Shown: one piece after another, positions 1 to 8,792 of the stretch | Layout of the letters: every line of letters begins with the position of its first letter | How positions within the stretch are numbered: position 1 is the stretch's first letter | From: Acidilobaceae archaeon | GTDB lineage: Archaea > Thermoproteota > Thermoprotei_A > Sulfolobales > Acidilobaceae | Assembly: GCA_026985385.1 (NCBI GenBank) | Contig: JALSQM010000153.1 | Span: 1 to 22,385, forward strand | Direction of reading: 5' to 3' | Length of the DNA stretch: 22,385 bases | The notes under the pieces: generated by a model | Databases searched by the model: none | The model's input: only the letters and a program-made list of their open reading frames with translations | What the model was told of the DNA's origin: nothing | Made by a program: the position numbers and the translations under genes

Positions 1-67
1 CTAGTGGGGTCTCGTAACAAGTTTTTCACCCCACAGCAAGGCCACCCCGCTTGGAGGCAAGGCAGGC

Positions 68-1072
68 TTGGGGGGAGCCCGCCACTGGCTGGAGAGCCTC
101 TACACCTCCTGGCCGGCCACACTGCTGGAAGGCTTCAGGGCCGGTCTCGAGGCTAGAAAGCGGGATCCCCCGAGGATCCTCCTAGGCTGCGGTATGGGGG
201 GCTCCGCTTACTCCATAGCCGCTGCGAGCCTCGCACTCGAGGAGCACGGTTATAGCGTTATCGCGTGGAGGGGCCACAAGCCGCTGAGGCTCCCGGGCGC
301 CGGTGTTCTAGCTGTCAGCTATAGTGGGGAGACCCTCGAGACCATAGAATGCACCCGCGCCTCCATCGAGGCGGGCCTGCCCGCCCTCGGGGTGGCTGGT
401 AGGGGTAGCACGCTCGAGAGGCTCCTCGAGGCCCGTGGGATGCCTGTGGCGGGCCTCGAGCGCCGCGGGGTTCCCCGGGCCTCCCTGGGATCCCTGGTGG
501 GCGCGATCATGGGCCTAGTGGCGGGTGGGGTAGCCGCTAGGCGCCTCTCACGCGTGGCTTCTTCCCTCGACGTAGATGGTCTCTCAGCCGAGGCTGAGAA
601 GGTGGCATACTTCCTGTGGGAAGCCCTCGAGGCCGAGGCCCTACCCGTGGTGGTAGCCTGCGACCCCCAGGGGCTCCTCACCTCGAGGTGGTTGAGCGAG
701 CTCGCCGAGAACGCTGGGGTCAGGGTTGTAGCGGAGGCGTACCCAGGGGCCGGCCACAACTCCATAGTGACATGGGACTACCCCGGGGGCAGGGGTTACT
801 TCCTCTTCATAAAAAGGGCGCCCCCCGGAGACGGCTTCTGCAGGGCCGTGGAGGGCTTCATAGAGGAGAGGTACCGGGAGCTAGGGCCGCTGCATGTCGT
901 TGACCTATCAAGATACGAGGCTGCAGACCCACTCGCGGCGGCCTTAGCGAACGCCATCGTAGCGGGCCTCGCCAGCACTAGGCTGGCGCTAAGGCTGGGC
1001 CGGGACCCCCTCGAGACCCGCGGCATAGACCTCTACAAGTCGAAACTCCACGGGATCCTCAAGGCACCCTAG
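68..1072 (+). CDS. Bifunctional phosphoglucose/phosphomannose isomerase (SIS-domain, archaeal type)
   Basis: Cytosolic sugar-phosphate isomerase that would interconvert glucose-6-phosphate or mannose-6-phosphate with fructose-6-phosphate, feeding glycolysis, gluconeogenesis and mannose-derived glycans. The 334-residue length fits the archaeal PGI/PMI family. Visible motifs are the sugar-phosphate loop GMGGS (42-46), SYSGET (84-89, the SIS phosphate-binding signature), PRASLG (136-141), a candidate catalytic Glu in ELAEN (about 211-215), GHNS (H230, the family's ring-opening His) and a C-terminal DLYKSKLH segment supplying the conserved Lys. The start is TTG, preceded by GGAGG at 53-57 with 10 bases between, so it is well supported. 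It is the first plus-strand gene here; 92 bases separate it from the next. Family assignment is firm; the dual substrate range is known for the family, not shown here. Confidence 0.92.
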   Translation: MGGARHWLESLYTSWPATLLEGFRAGLEARKRDPPRILLGCGMGGSAYSIAAASLALEEHGYSVIAWRGHKPLRLPGAGVLAVSYSGETLETIECTRASIEAGLPALGVAGRGSTLERLLEARGMPVAGLERRGVPRASLGSLVGAIMGLVAGGVAARRLSRVASSLDVDGLSAEAEKVAYFLWEALEAEALPVVVACDPQGLLTSRWLSELAENAGVRVVAEAYPGAGHNSIVTWDYPGGRGYFLFIKRAPPGDGFCRAVEGFIEERYRELGPLHVVDLSRYEAADPLAAALANAIVAGLASTRLALRLGRDPLETRGIDLYKSKLHGILKAP

Positions 1073-1108
1073 GGATCCGCGGGCCCCCTAGGGTGATATG
1101 GGCGATGG

Positions 1109-1142
1109 AGAGAGCTTTTCAACCCCCCGGTCTATGCTCTCT
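1109..1142. repeat. 7-bp inverted repeat between the isomerase and protease genes
   Basis: AGAGAGC (1109-1115) and GCTCTCT (1136-1142) are perfect reverse complements around a 20-base loop containing CTTTTCAA. It lies in the only gap between two co-directional genes, so it could be a terminator hairpin for the first or part of the promoter of the second. The short stem makes chance formation possible. Confidence 0.35.
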
Positions 1143-1164
1143 TATGGGGTGGTGTGCCGCCTAG

Positions 1165-2067
1165 TTGGCTGGCGCGGCGGTTGCAGGGTATTATCCGGGG
1201 TATAGTGATATCCTCTGGACGATATTCCTCCTATGGTTCATCGTCGCCGCTATGTCTCCTTACATAAGGATGAGGCAGCTCCACGCCGCTAGGCTGGCGC
1301 TGATTAGGAGGCTCGAGGAGAGGCTTGGAGCCAAGGTTATAACGATGATTCACAGGCAGGAGAGGGTCTCACTCCTCGGAATCCCTATCTACAGGTACAT
1401 AAGCATAGAGGATAGCGAGCAGGTCCTCAGGGCCATAAGGCAGACCCCCGAGGGCGTGCCGATAGTAATGATACTCCACACCCCCGGCGGCCTGGTTCTA
1501 GCGGCCAGCCAGATAGCTAGGGCTCTTAAGAGGCACCGCGGCAAGAAGATAGTCGTGGTCCCCCACTACGCCATGAGCGGTGGAACACTCATAGCACTCG
1601 CAGCCGACGAGATATGGATGGACCCCAACGCTGTCCTCGGGCCTGTTGATCCCCAGATAAGCGCTGGGGGCAAGGTCTACCCCGCCCCCTCCATAGTGAG
1701 GGTTGCAGAGCTCAAGGGCAAGGAGGCGAGCGATGAGACCCTAATACTAGCCGACGTCGCAAGGAAGGCGCTTGACCAGATGAAGAGGTTCGTTGTAGAG
1801 CTACTCGAGGACAAGATGCCGAGGGAGAAGGCTGAGGAGGTAGCCGACAGGCTCGTGAGCGGCTACTACACGCACGACTACCCCATAACAGCCGATGAGC
1901 TGAGGGAGCTAGGCTTCACCAACGTCAAGACCGAGCTGCCCCCTGAGGTCTACCAGCTCATGGAGCTCTACCCCCAGGAGGCGGCGATGAGGCCGGGTGT
2001 AGAGTACGTACCCGGAGCCCCCGTGGAGAGGAGGCACACGGCACCCGTCCGGGGCGGCGGCCAGTAG
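1165..2067 (+). CDS. Membrane-anchored ClpP-fold serine protease (SDH proteinase family, PF01972 type)
   Basis: Predicted membrane-bound serine peptidase of the ClpP/crotonase fold. One hydrophobic segment (about 17-34) sits at the N-terminus, followed by a basic helical stretch and the peptidase core. The oxyanion-type HTPGG loop is at 105-109 and the nucleophile loop is YAMSGGT with Ser138; the DPNAVLGPVDPQ segment (153-164) follows as in relatives. At 300 residues it has the usual family length. Start: TTG at 1165 lies just after an in-frame TAG at 1162, so no longer form exists; a G-rich stretch at 1146-1154 may serve as ribosome binding site. No NfeD-like partner is adjacent, unlike the related archaeal stomatin-peptidase operons. 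Substrate unknown; a role in membrane-protein quality control is inference. Confidence 0.85.
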   Translation: MAGAAVAGYYPGYSDILWTIFLLWFIVAAMSPYIRMRQLHAARLALIRRLEERLGAKVITMIHRQERVSLLGIPIYRYISIEDSEQVLRAIRQTPEGVPIVMILHTPGGLVLAASQIARALKRHRGKKIVVVPHYAMSGGTLIALAADEIWMDPNAVLGPVDPQISAGGKVYPAPSIVRVAELKGKEASDETLILADVARKALDQMKRFVVELLEDKMPREKAEEVADRLVSGYYTHDYPITADELRELGFTNVKTELPPEVYQLMELYPQEAAMRPGVEYVPGAPVERRHTAPVRGGGQ

Positions 2068-2133
2068 AGCCTTCAGAGGCCCGCCCCCAGCAGTGGCATC
2101 CCCCTCAGGGCGGCGGCAACCCTCATATCCCCC

Positions 2134-2140
2134 CTCTATA
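2134..2140 (+). promoter_or_regulatory. TATA-like box upstream of the surface propeller gene
   Basis: CTCTATA lies 29-35 bases before the alternative GTG (2169) and TTG (2172) starts. At archaeal TATA-to-start-site spacing (about 25 bases) transcription would begin near 2163-2166, which would favour a short-leader or leaderless transcript starting at one of those codons rather than at TTG 2151. A second A/T-rich patch, CATATCC (2124-2130), would instead fit 2151. Undecided. Confidence 0.35.
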
Positions 2141-2150
2141 GCCCCGAGAG

Positions 2151-4751
2151 TTGCAGCGTGGGTGGACGGTGTTGCGTAGGCTACGCCTAGTGGCAGCTAT
2201 ACTCCTAGCGTTGGCCGTGGCGCTTCCAGCGCTGCCCGTCGCCAGGGCCTATGGGGGCGGTGGAGGCCACGGGCCCGGGGCCGAGGTCAGGGTCTCGTGG
2301 AGGCCCCCAGTGAGGTATGGCGTATTATCCGGGATCCTGGCCTACCACCTAGAGAGGCTCACGGCCAGCGAGGGGCCTCCCTGGGCTCCACTCCTCGGCC
2401 ACGGGCTCCTCGTGACCCCTAGCAGGGTGTTCCCCGCGCCTAAGACGATATTCGGTAGGAACGTCAAGGTTAGCGTGGACTACAGCGCGCCCTACGAGAG
2501 CGAGCCTTCCATAGCGGTTAACCCGAGGAACCCCAACAACATAGTGGTCGCGGGCCACCAGGAGATAGCCGCTGAGATGGCCATGGGCCCATCGCCCGAG
2601 GTGACGCTCGGCATATACTATAGCATGGACGGGGGCGAGACCTGGCACGGGCCCATAATAGCTAAGGCATACGACCCGCTACGCGACATCGTCATCGGCG
2701 ACGTAGCCCTGGGGAGCGCTAGCGATGGCACCTTCTACATGACATACCTCTCCGTCGGCAACAGGCCCCTGCCACCGCCCCTCAACACCACGACGGGCCT
2801 CGTAAGCACCATAATGCTAGGCGTATCCCGCGACGGGGGCAAGACTTGGAACTTCACCGCGGCGCTCACGCCTGACTACATAAACGTATCCAAGCTCCTC
2901 TCAGAGGGCTACTACCCCATCGGCATACTCCTCGACAAGGACTACCTGGCAGTGGGTAAGTCCCCCATCACGGGTAAGACCATGCTGGTCGTGAGCTACA
3001 CGGAGTTCCTCATGTACGTGGACATGAAGACTGGCACGCCATTCTATAACGTCACCATAAAGGCTATAGTCTCACACGACGGGGGCAAGACCTGGATCGG
3101 CCCCAAGGCGTTGAGCCCAACGGTGAAGATAAACCTCTCCTCACCCTTCGTCCCCAGGCTGGTGCAGGGATCCTACCCCGCGGTAGCCCCCAACGGCACC
3201 ATATACGTTGCGTACTACGACTCCCTCGATGACGGGTGGCTCAACGGCTCGGCGGCCGTGATGGTTGTTAGATCCGACGACGGCGGCAAGACTTGGAGTA
3301 AGCCCGTTGAAGCGGCGGTCATACCCCACGAGATAGGCTACTACTACACCGTCAAGATAGGGGAGACTCTAATGCCGACGTTCAGGTGGTGGAGCTCCAT
3401 GTTCCCCTCGATAGCGGTTGCCCCCGATGGGACGGTCTACATAGCCTACTCAGCCGACCCCGACGGCCCCGGCTGCGATCCAGCAGACGTGTACCTAGTC
3501 TACTCCAAGAACTGGGGTAAAACGTGGAGCATACCCGTCAGGGTCAACGACGACCCGAGGGGATCCTGTAACGCCCAGTTCTTCCCCTGGGTAGTAGCCG
3601 GCGAGGACTCGAGCGCCCACATAGTCTGGGCCGACACGCGCCTCTCCGTCTCGAGGATGGGCTACGACATCTACTACGCCAGGTTCCACAACGGCAAGCT
3701 AAGCCCCAACTATAGGGTCACAGACTACACCAGCTGGGCCCTCGAGAACTTCATAGGCGACTACATAAACGCCGCCGAGGAGAATGGGACTGTCTACGTC
3801 GTCTGGACAGACGCCAGGAGGGGCTTCTACTTCCCAGTCCAGACCCCAATAATGGCTATAGGCGTTGATAACACAGACATATTCTTCGCCAAGACCGGTA
3901 AGAGGCCTCCCGCAACCGTCACCCTCTCGGCCCCTATCGTCGAGCCAGGCGGGGTTACGATAGAGCACATTGAGGCCAGCGGCCTCCCAGCCTACTCCAC
4001 AATACCCCTGCTACTGAACGGTGTGTTCCTGGATATACTAACAACGGATTCGAAGGGCAGGGCGAGCGCCACGGTAACCCTGCCACCGCTCAGCCCCGGG
4101 GTCTACAACATGAGCTTGGTCGGCATAGTAAGCTATGCCTCCTACACAACAGTCCCGGTGATAGTCACAAACACGACCGCCGCCATAATAGCGTACATGG
4201 ACTCTAAGACCTCGAGCCTCCACGCCGAGCTCTCAACGCTGGAGGAGGGTCTAACCATTACCATGTTGAAGGTCGACACGCTCGCAGCCAACGTATCAGC
4301 GGTGGCCAGGGGGCTCCAGGCCCTCGAGAAGGGACTCACAGGCCTCTCAAGCAGGGTCGATCTCATAGAAGCCGCGGTCTCCAACATCACGAAGACCCAG
4401 GAGTCCCTCAAGGCTAAGGTGGACGAGGCAGTCATGCACTCCAGGATAGCCGAGAAGATAGTGTGGAACCTGAACTCCACACTCCCAACCAGGATCAAGG
4501 CCCTCCAGGGCAAGGTCACAGCCATACAGGACACCGTGAACAGCCTAGCTGGGAGGCTAGGCTCCCTACAGTCGAGCATATCAAGCCTCAAGACGGGCCT
4601 CGACCAGCAGTCCAAGAAGCTGGATCAGCTAGCATCGACGCTAAGCGAGGCCAGGGCAAGCGCCTCAAAGGCCTACGGCTTGTCAGCGGCGACCCTGGCC
4701 CTGGTAGTCGTGACCCTAATAGTAGCGGGCCTCGGCCTCAGGAGGCACTAG
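2151..4751 (+). CDS. Secreted beta-propeller (Asp-box/BNR) surface protein with coiled-coil stalk and C-terminal membrane anchor
   Basis: Large exported protein, 866 residues. An N-terminal signal peptide (hydrophobic core about 13-30, ARA at 31-33) precedes a sialidase-like propeller with five Asp-box motifs: SMDGGETW (158-165), SRDGGKTW (226-233), SHDGGKTW (308-315), SDDGGKTW (375-382) and SKNWGKTW (452-459). A beta-rich Ig-like domain follows (about 586-672), then a long heptad-like coiled coil with many N-glycosylation sequons nearby (about 680-835), then a transmembrane helix (844-862) and a short basic tail. This is a head-stalk-anchor design resembling archaeal S-layer stalk proteins. 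I see no RIP motif of true sialidases, so glycosidase activity is not claimed; a carbohydrate- or protein-binding surface role is inference. TTG 2151 is the longest start; GTG 2169 or TTG 2172, behind GGGTGG (2159-2164), also leave an intact signal peptide. Confidence 0.8.
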   Translation: MQRGWTVLRRLRLVAAILLALAVALPALPVARAYGGGGGHGPGAEVRVSWRPPVRYGVLSGILAYHLERLTASEGPPWAPLLGHGLLVTPSRVFPAPKTIFGRNVKVSVDYSAPYESEPSIAVNPRNPNNIVVAGHQEIAAEMAMGPSPEVTLGIYYSMDGGETWHGPIIAKAYDPLRDIVIGDVALGSASDGTFYMTYLSVGNRPLPPPLNTTTGLVSTIMLGVSRDGGKTWNFTAALTPDYINVSKLLSEGYYPIGILLDKDYLAVGKSPITGKTMLVVSYTEFLMYVDMKTGTPFYNVTIKAIVSHDGGKTWIGPKALSPTVKINLSSPFVPRLVQGSYPAVAPNGTIYVAYYDSLDDGWLNGSAAVMVVRSDDGGKTWSKPVEAAVIPHEIGYYYTVKIGETLMPTFRWWSSMFPSIAVAPDGTVYIAYSADPDGPGCDPADVYLVYSKNWGKTWSIPVRVNDDPRGSCNAQFFPWVVAGEDSSAHIVWADTRLSVSRMGYDIYYARFHNGKLSPNYRVTDYTSWALENFIGDYINAAEENGTVYVVWTDARRGFYFPVQTPIMAIGVDNTDIFFAKTGKRPPATVTLSAPIVEPGGVTIEHIEASGLPAYSTIPLLLNGVFLDILTTDSKGRASATVTLPPLSPGVYNMSLVGIVSYASYTTVPVIVTNTTAAIIAYMDSKTSSLHAELSTLEEGLTITMLKVDTLAANVSAVARGLQALEKGLTGLSSRVDLIEAAVSNITKTQESLKAKVDEAVMHSRIAEKIVWNLNSTLPTRIKALQGKVTAIQDTVNSLAGRLGSLQSSISSLKTGLDQQSKKLDQLASTLSEARASASKAYGLSAATLALVVVTLIVAGLGLRRH

Positions 4752-4774
4752 AGCCCAGACAAGCCCCCACTCGT

Positions 4775-4789
4775 CACTCTTTTTCTCTA
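4775..4789 (+). terminator. Pyrimidine/oligo-T tract after the propeller gene
   Basis: ACTCTTTTTCTCTAC contains a run of five T (4780-4784) shortly after the propeller stop codon (4749-4751). Archaeal RNA polymerase commonly terminates at such T-rich tracts. The same A/T-richer patch lies about 40 bases before the permease start, so it could also belong to that promoter. Confidence 0.4.
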
Positions 4790-4824
4790 CCACCCCTCCA
4801 TTACCCACCGAGTCCTGGAGGTGG

Positions 4825-6465
4825 TTGGGGGCGGCTAGCGAGCGCGGTGGGATAGGCTTCCGGGAGGCCTTCAGCATCGGAGTCGGCGGCATGATAGGTG
4901 GGGGGATATTCGCTGTCCTAGGCCTCAGCCTGGAGCTGGCCGGCTCCGCGGCCCCGGTGGCCTTCGGGCTCGCGGGCCTCGTCGCCGGGTTGACTGCCTA
5001 CTCCTACGCTAGGCTCACGAGGCGCTACCCGAGCCGTGGGGGCACGGTGGAGTTCATCGTTAGGGGGTATGGGAACGGGATCCTCGCCGGCGGGCTTAAC
5101 GTGCTCCTAGTGCTCAACTACACGGTTATGATAGCGCTCTACGCCTACGCCTTCGGGAGCTACGCTGCGAGCAGCGTTGGGGGCGGAGGGCTCCTCGCCA
5201 GGGCGCTGGCTGTAGCCGTGATCGCCGCCTTCACGGGCGTCAACGCTCTGGGGGCCAGGGTCTCCGGGAGGGTTGAGGACGCCCTAGTCTTCTTCAAGCT
5301 CTCAGTGCTGGTGCTCGTCGTCGCGGCCGTGCTCCCCCTGGTGTCGTGGGGCAGTATAGCCCCATCGAGGTGGCCAGGCCCCCTGAGGATCCTCGTGGGC
5401 GGCATGATAATATTCCTCGCCTATGAGGGGTTCGAGCTGATAGCGAACTCGGCTGCGGACGCCGTTAGAGTAGAGGACGTGGTCAAGGCTTACCCCGCCT
5501 CCGTTGCCGTCGTGGTGGCGGTGTACGTGGCAGTAGCCCTCGTGGCCGCGGGGGCTATGAGCCCCTCAGAGGTTGTGAGGGCCAGGGACTATGCTCTAGC
5601 CGCCCTCGCCAGGAAGCCCCTCGGCACCCCCGGCTTCCTCCTCGTCGTTGCAGCGGCTCTCGCCTCGACCGCCTCGGCGATAAACGCCACCCTCTACGGC
5701 ACCGCGGGCATAAGCTACGTGGTGGCCAGGTACGGGGAGCTACCCAGGGAGGTGGGCCGCACCCTCTGGGGTAGGGCGCCCGAGGGCCTCCTACTCATAG
5801 CCGCCGTGAGCTCGGCCCTGGCAAGCCTAGCCAGCCTCGGCGACATAGCCACCGCTGGGAGCGCGGGCTTCCTACTCGTCTTCGCCGCCGTAGACCTCGC
5901 CGCCTACAGGCTCAGGAGGCAGGTGAGGGCGAGCCCGCTACTAACCCTCGCGGGGGCTGCAGCCAGCCTGGCAAGCCTGGCGGTGCTACTCTACCACACA
6001 GCCACCACGAGCCCCGGGGAGGCGGCTCTCTTCGCCGCCCTCCTAGTAGGCTCATTCGCCTCCGAGGCCCTCTACAGGCTCCTAACGGGTAGGAGGATAT
6101 CGAGGTACGTGGACCCCCTGCTGGCCGAGAGGGAGGAGCTGAAGAGGAGGTGGGAGGCCTGGGCCCCGAGGGTTGTTGAGGCCCTGAAGAGCATCCTAGG
6201 CGAGTTCGAGGCCTACCTGGTGGGGGGCATGGCCCGGGGGGAGGAGGAGTCCTCACACGACGTCGACATCCTAGTAGTCGCGGGGAAGCCCCTACACCCC
6301 CGGAGGCTGGAGGAGGCCACCAGAAGCCTGGCGGGCCTACCACGGCACCACCCGCTGCACATACACACCGCAACCCCCGAGGAGGCCCGGAGGATCCTGG
6401 CGGAAACCCCCCACAAGCCTCTCCACAGGGCCCACCGAGACGCGGGGGAGAGGGGGAGCTCCTAG
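4825..6465 (+). CDS. APC-superfamily amino acid permease fused to a C-terminal minimal nucleotidyltransferase domain
   Basis: Residues 1-420 are a membrane transporter with about 12 hydrophobic segments. The first carries GVGGMIGGGIF (19-29), matching the substrate-binding GxG(G/S)xIF signature of amino acid/polyamine/cation permeases. Residues 424-460 form a charged helical linker. Residues 461-546 resemble an MNT-type nucleotidyltransferase: GGMARG (467-472) followed by HDVDILVV with D479 and D481, the family's GS-x(n)-DxD metal site, then PLHIHTATPEE (510-520), like the PLEIHVVTPEE strand of archaeal relatives. The domain would face the cytosol. Normally such domains stand alone, often with HEPN partners; none is here. 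Start TTG 4825 is nearly abutted by GGAGGTG (4817-4823), so a leaderless transcript is possible. It is convergent with the HerA-like gene: the two stop codons overlap in CTAG (6462-6465). Substrate unknown. Confidence 0.8.
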   Translation: MGAASERGGIGFREAFSIGVGGMIGGGIFAVLGLSLELAGSAAPVAFGLAGLVAGLTAYSYARLTRRYPSRGGTVEFIVRGYGNGILAGGLNVLLVLNYTVMIALYAYAFGSYAASSVGGGGLLARALAVAVIAAFTGVNALGARVSGRVEDALVFFKLSVLVLVVAAVLPLVSWGSIAPSRWPGPLRILVGGMIIFLAYEGFELIANSAADAVRVEDVVKAYPASVAVVVAVYVAVALVAAGAMSPSEVVRARDYALAALARKPLGTPGFLLVVAAALASTASAINATLYGTAGISYVVARYGELPREVGRTLWGRAPEGLLLIAAVSSALASLASLGDIATAGSAGFLLVFAAVDLAAYRLRRQVRASPLLTLAGAAASLASLAVLLYHTATTSPGEAALFAALLVGSFASEALYRLLTGRRISRYVDPLLAEREELKRRWEAWAPRVVEALKSILGEFEAYLVGGMARGEEESSHDVDILVVAGKPLHPRRLEEATRSLAGLPRHHPLHIHTATPEEARRILAETPHKPLHRAHRDAGERGSS

Positions 6466-8792
6466 GGCGGGCCCTGCTGGGGGCCGCTGCCGCATATCTC
6501 TTGATGGGAGCCCAGCATTGCAATCCTCGCCAGAAGAGGCACCCTCCTCTCCGGTACCGCGAGGCCCGAGACTATCGCCTGGCCGGGCTCTAGATCCGGC
6601 AGCCTCTCCGCGAGCTCTGACGTGACGGATTCAACGCTCCTCCTAAGGCTAGCTATGTCCTCCGGGTTAGTGGTCCTCAGGGCTATGAGGGTCGCAGCCT
6701 GGCTCAGCACGTCGGGGTCGACGAAGCCCGGCCTTTGAGTGACTAGCACGAGGCCTATACCCCACTTCCTCCCCTCCCTCGCAATCCTCAACACACCACT
6801 CTTCGTTGGAGGCTCCTTCTTCGCGGGAGCCAAGTTATGGGCCTCCTCGAGTATGAGGAGCGTCATACGGGGCGCTTGGGGGTCGTACTCCTCTACGGCT
6901 TCGGCGAATATTTCGTCGAGCATTCGGGCCACGGAGAACTCGGTGGCCCCAGTACTTGGTGGTGCGAGGAGCGTGAATGTAACCCCCTTCTCGAGGAAGC
7001 GCTTTACGACCTCTCTGTAGAGGTAGTGGTTGAGCGTGGGAGCCACGAGGATGCTCGCCTTGCGGAGGACGTTTAACGTGGCAGCCTGGGTGGCCTTCTC
7101 CCACTCACCCACTATATGCTCGAAGTCCGCAAACCTATCAATCATGGCCTTCTCCCACTCAGCCTCCTTAATTGGATCGATAGCCTTGAGAGCAGCCAGC
7201 ACCGTCTGGGGAGAGGCCGGGTCGAAGGGGGGCTTCCCGATATTTGCCCAGCCCTTCCATAGTGGTAGTGTCAAGTAGTAGAGCCATGCATCTATATTGT
7301 AGTAGTGCGTGCTCCTCTTCAAGCTCTTCCCTGTTGGTCTGCTCCCTCCTTGCACTGACCTACACGTTTGGAGGTAGAGGCTATTGCATACAGCGTCGTC
7401 TAGTAGGATTCGGATATCCTTACTATCAAGGCTACTAGCGCCTTTGCTAAGGGCTTTGTTAGTCAGGTCTTTTATCGCGTTAACTATCTTCTCCGCTAGA
7501 TCTTTAAAGCGGCCGCTAAACCTCTTGTGGGTGAATAACTCGAATAACTCGAACAGGAAGGTTATCCCCGCTATCGTGTTACCCTCTAGAAGGCCTAGAG
7601 CGTTCGCGGCACTCCTGAGTAGCACGGGTACGTATTCGCTCCGAGTGCCCGATATCTCGACAATCTCATCAATCGTCAGGGCGTCGGGGAGGGGGAGGGC
7701 TATCACTAGATATTCAGAGTTTAATATTGAATTCCATGCATCGAACGTTCCGATGACTTGGAGTCCCTTAGAAGTTAGGGTATAGATGTGGTGGCGCCCG
7801 AATAGTACCGAGCCTGCTGCTCTCCCGAGAGTAGCTAACTTGCCGTTCACATAGTCTAGTAGTTGCTTGTAGCGCTGCATATAGGCCTTCTCATGTGCCT
7901 CGTCGAGACCTGTCTTCGAGGGGTCATAGGGTACCAGTATCGTGAGGCGCTCTAGAGTTGGGGGGCTTACGCTCCCGCAGTGGGACCTTGGCTCGCAGAT
8001 GTACTTAGTGGGCTCGAGGAGCGCCTCTAGTAGAGGCACGGCACGCGAGTGGGCGGGTCCCCGGTAGGGGTAGCCTAGGTATTCCCCCGCGACATCGAAT
8101 ATCACCAGGGTTCTCGGGTTCTGCCGGCCGCTCCCCCTCACATAGTACTCTAACGCTATCCTCTTGACGGTCTCCGTCTTGCCGGATCCCGTCTGGCCGA
8201 CTATTGCTAGGTGCATGGTTAGCCGCTGCGGGTTTAACGTTACCAGAGCACCGTCAACCACGTAGTGGGAGCCTAGTACTAGGTATGAGCAGTCCCTGGC
8301 GGTCAGCCCGTTTAAGAGGTCGAATGCCGCCTCCTTTATCCTAGAGTAAGGCCTCGGGGGGCGCTTGTGGAACCTGAGTGCAACCTCGCCCTTCGGACTC
8401 CTCTCTACTTCCCCTAGTATCTGGAGGTCGACCTCCCTTAGACCGTATTGCCTCTGAACCCCCGGGAATGCGAGTTCCCTGAGTACATCACTCACCCTCT
8501 GGGGGTCAACCCCCTTCACCTGCATAGTTCTAATTATCTCCTCTAGCGCCTTCTGGTCTATGCTTGGTAGGATACCCTTCTCCCTGACATCACTCACCAC
8601 GGCCAGGTAGCGCTTGGAGGGATCCTCCGAGTCCTCAATCTCTACCAGGCTACCGTATGTGACGAGCCTAGTGTAGCCCTGCGTCACTAGGACGTGGCCT
8701 CTAGCGGTGGAGTAGGAGGTTATCTCCGTAATGACGCCGGCCATTAAGAGGGGTTCGCCCTGATGATGGCTCGAGGGCACGCCGTGCACCAT
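6462..8792 (-). CDS. HerA-like hexameric DNA-translocase ATPase (FtsK/HerA family), long form
   Basis: Predicted ring-shaped DNA pump working with the NurA-like nuclease encoded immediately upstream. Residues 18-190 contain a HAS-barrel-like N-terminal region. Walker A is GQTGSGKT (199-206), Walker B is LLILEEAH (645-652), and TQRP (685-688) is the sensor-like motif of HerA proteins; a C-terminal segment with EPGQAIVSG follows. At 776 residues it is clearly longer than cellular HerA (about 500-600), the extra length falling between Walker A and B (roughly 380-600, helical, with three Cys). Start ATG 8792 is supported by GGTGGAG (8803-8809, read on minus) 9-10 bases upstream; ATG 8744 (residue 17) is a weaker alternative. 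Base composition is lower in G+C than the neighbours, for example 26 of 60 at 7441-7500. No Mre11 or Rad50 gene is adjacent, unlike the usual resection operon. Confidence 0.88.
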   Translation of the reverse strand: MVHGVPSSHHQGEPLLMAGVITEITSYSTARGHVLVTQGYTRLVTYGSLVEIEDSEDPSKRYLAVVSDVREKGILPSIDQKALEEIIRTMQVKGVDPQRVSDVLRELAFPGVQRQYGLREVDLQILGEVERSPKGEVALRFHKRPPRPYSRIKEAAFDLLNGLTARDCSYLVLGSHYVVDGALVTLNPQRLTMHLAIVGQTGSGKTETVKRIALEYYVRGSGRQNPRTLVIFDVAGEYLGYPYRGPAHSRAVPLLEALLEPTKYICEPRSHCGSVSPPTLERLTILVPYDPSKTGLDEAHEKAYMQRYKQLLDYVNGKLATLGRAAGSVLFGRHHIYTLTSKGLQVIGTFDAWNSILNSEYLVIALPLPDALTIDEIVEISGTRSEYVPVLLRSAANALGLLEGNTIAGITFLFELFELFTHKRFSGRFKDLAEKIVNAIKDLTNKALSKGASSLDSKDIRILLDDAVCNSLYLQTCRSVQGGSRPTGKSLKRSTHYYNIDAWLYYLTLPLWKGWANIGKPPFDPASPQTVLAALKAIDPIKEAEWEKAMIDRFADFEHIVGEWEKATQAATLNVLRKASILVAPTLNHYLYREVVKRFLEKGVTFTLLAPPSTGATEFSVARMLDEIFAEAVEEYDPQAPRMTLLILEEAHNLAPAKKEPPTKSGVLRIAREGRKWGIGLVLVTQRPGFVDPDVLSQAATLIALRTTNPEDIASLRRSVESVTSELAERLPDLEPGQAIVSGLAVPERRVPLLARIAMLGSHQEICGSGPQQGPP

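Noticed and set aside
22..27. T-run near the window start as a promoter of the isomerase gene
   Set aside because: GTTTTTC at this place could equally terminate an upstream gene outside the window; there is too little sequence to decide.
4142..4615. 157-residue minus-strand open frame opposite the coiled-coil region
   Set aside because: It is antisense to a heptad-repeat region, which naturally leaves the opposite strand open; no start signals are seen.
4825..6465. MNT/HEPN toxin-antitoxin pair involving the permease nucleotidyltransferase domain
   Set aside because: No HEPN-like gene with an RxxxxH motif lies next to it; the domain is fused in frame to the transporter.
5912..6523. 203-residue minus-strand open frame opposite the permease C-terminus
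   Set aside because: Its product is Pro/Arg/Gly-rich without domain features, and it lies antisense to the well-supported permease-nucleotidyltransferase gene; long antisense frames are common in GC-rich DNA.
6462..8792. VirB4/conjugation-type ATPase instead of HerA
   Set aside because: The HAS-barrel-like N-terminus, TQRP motif and adjacent NurA-like gene fit HerA better, and no other transfer genes are present.
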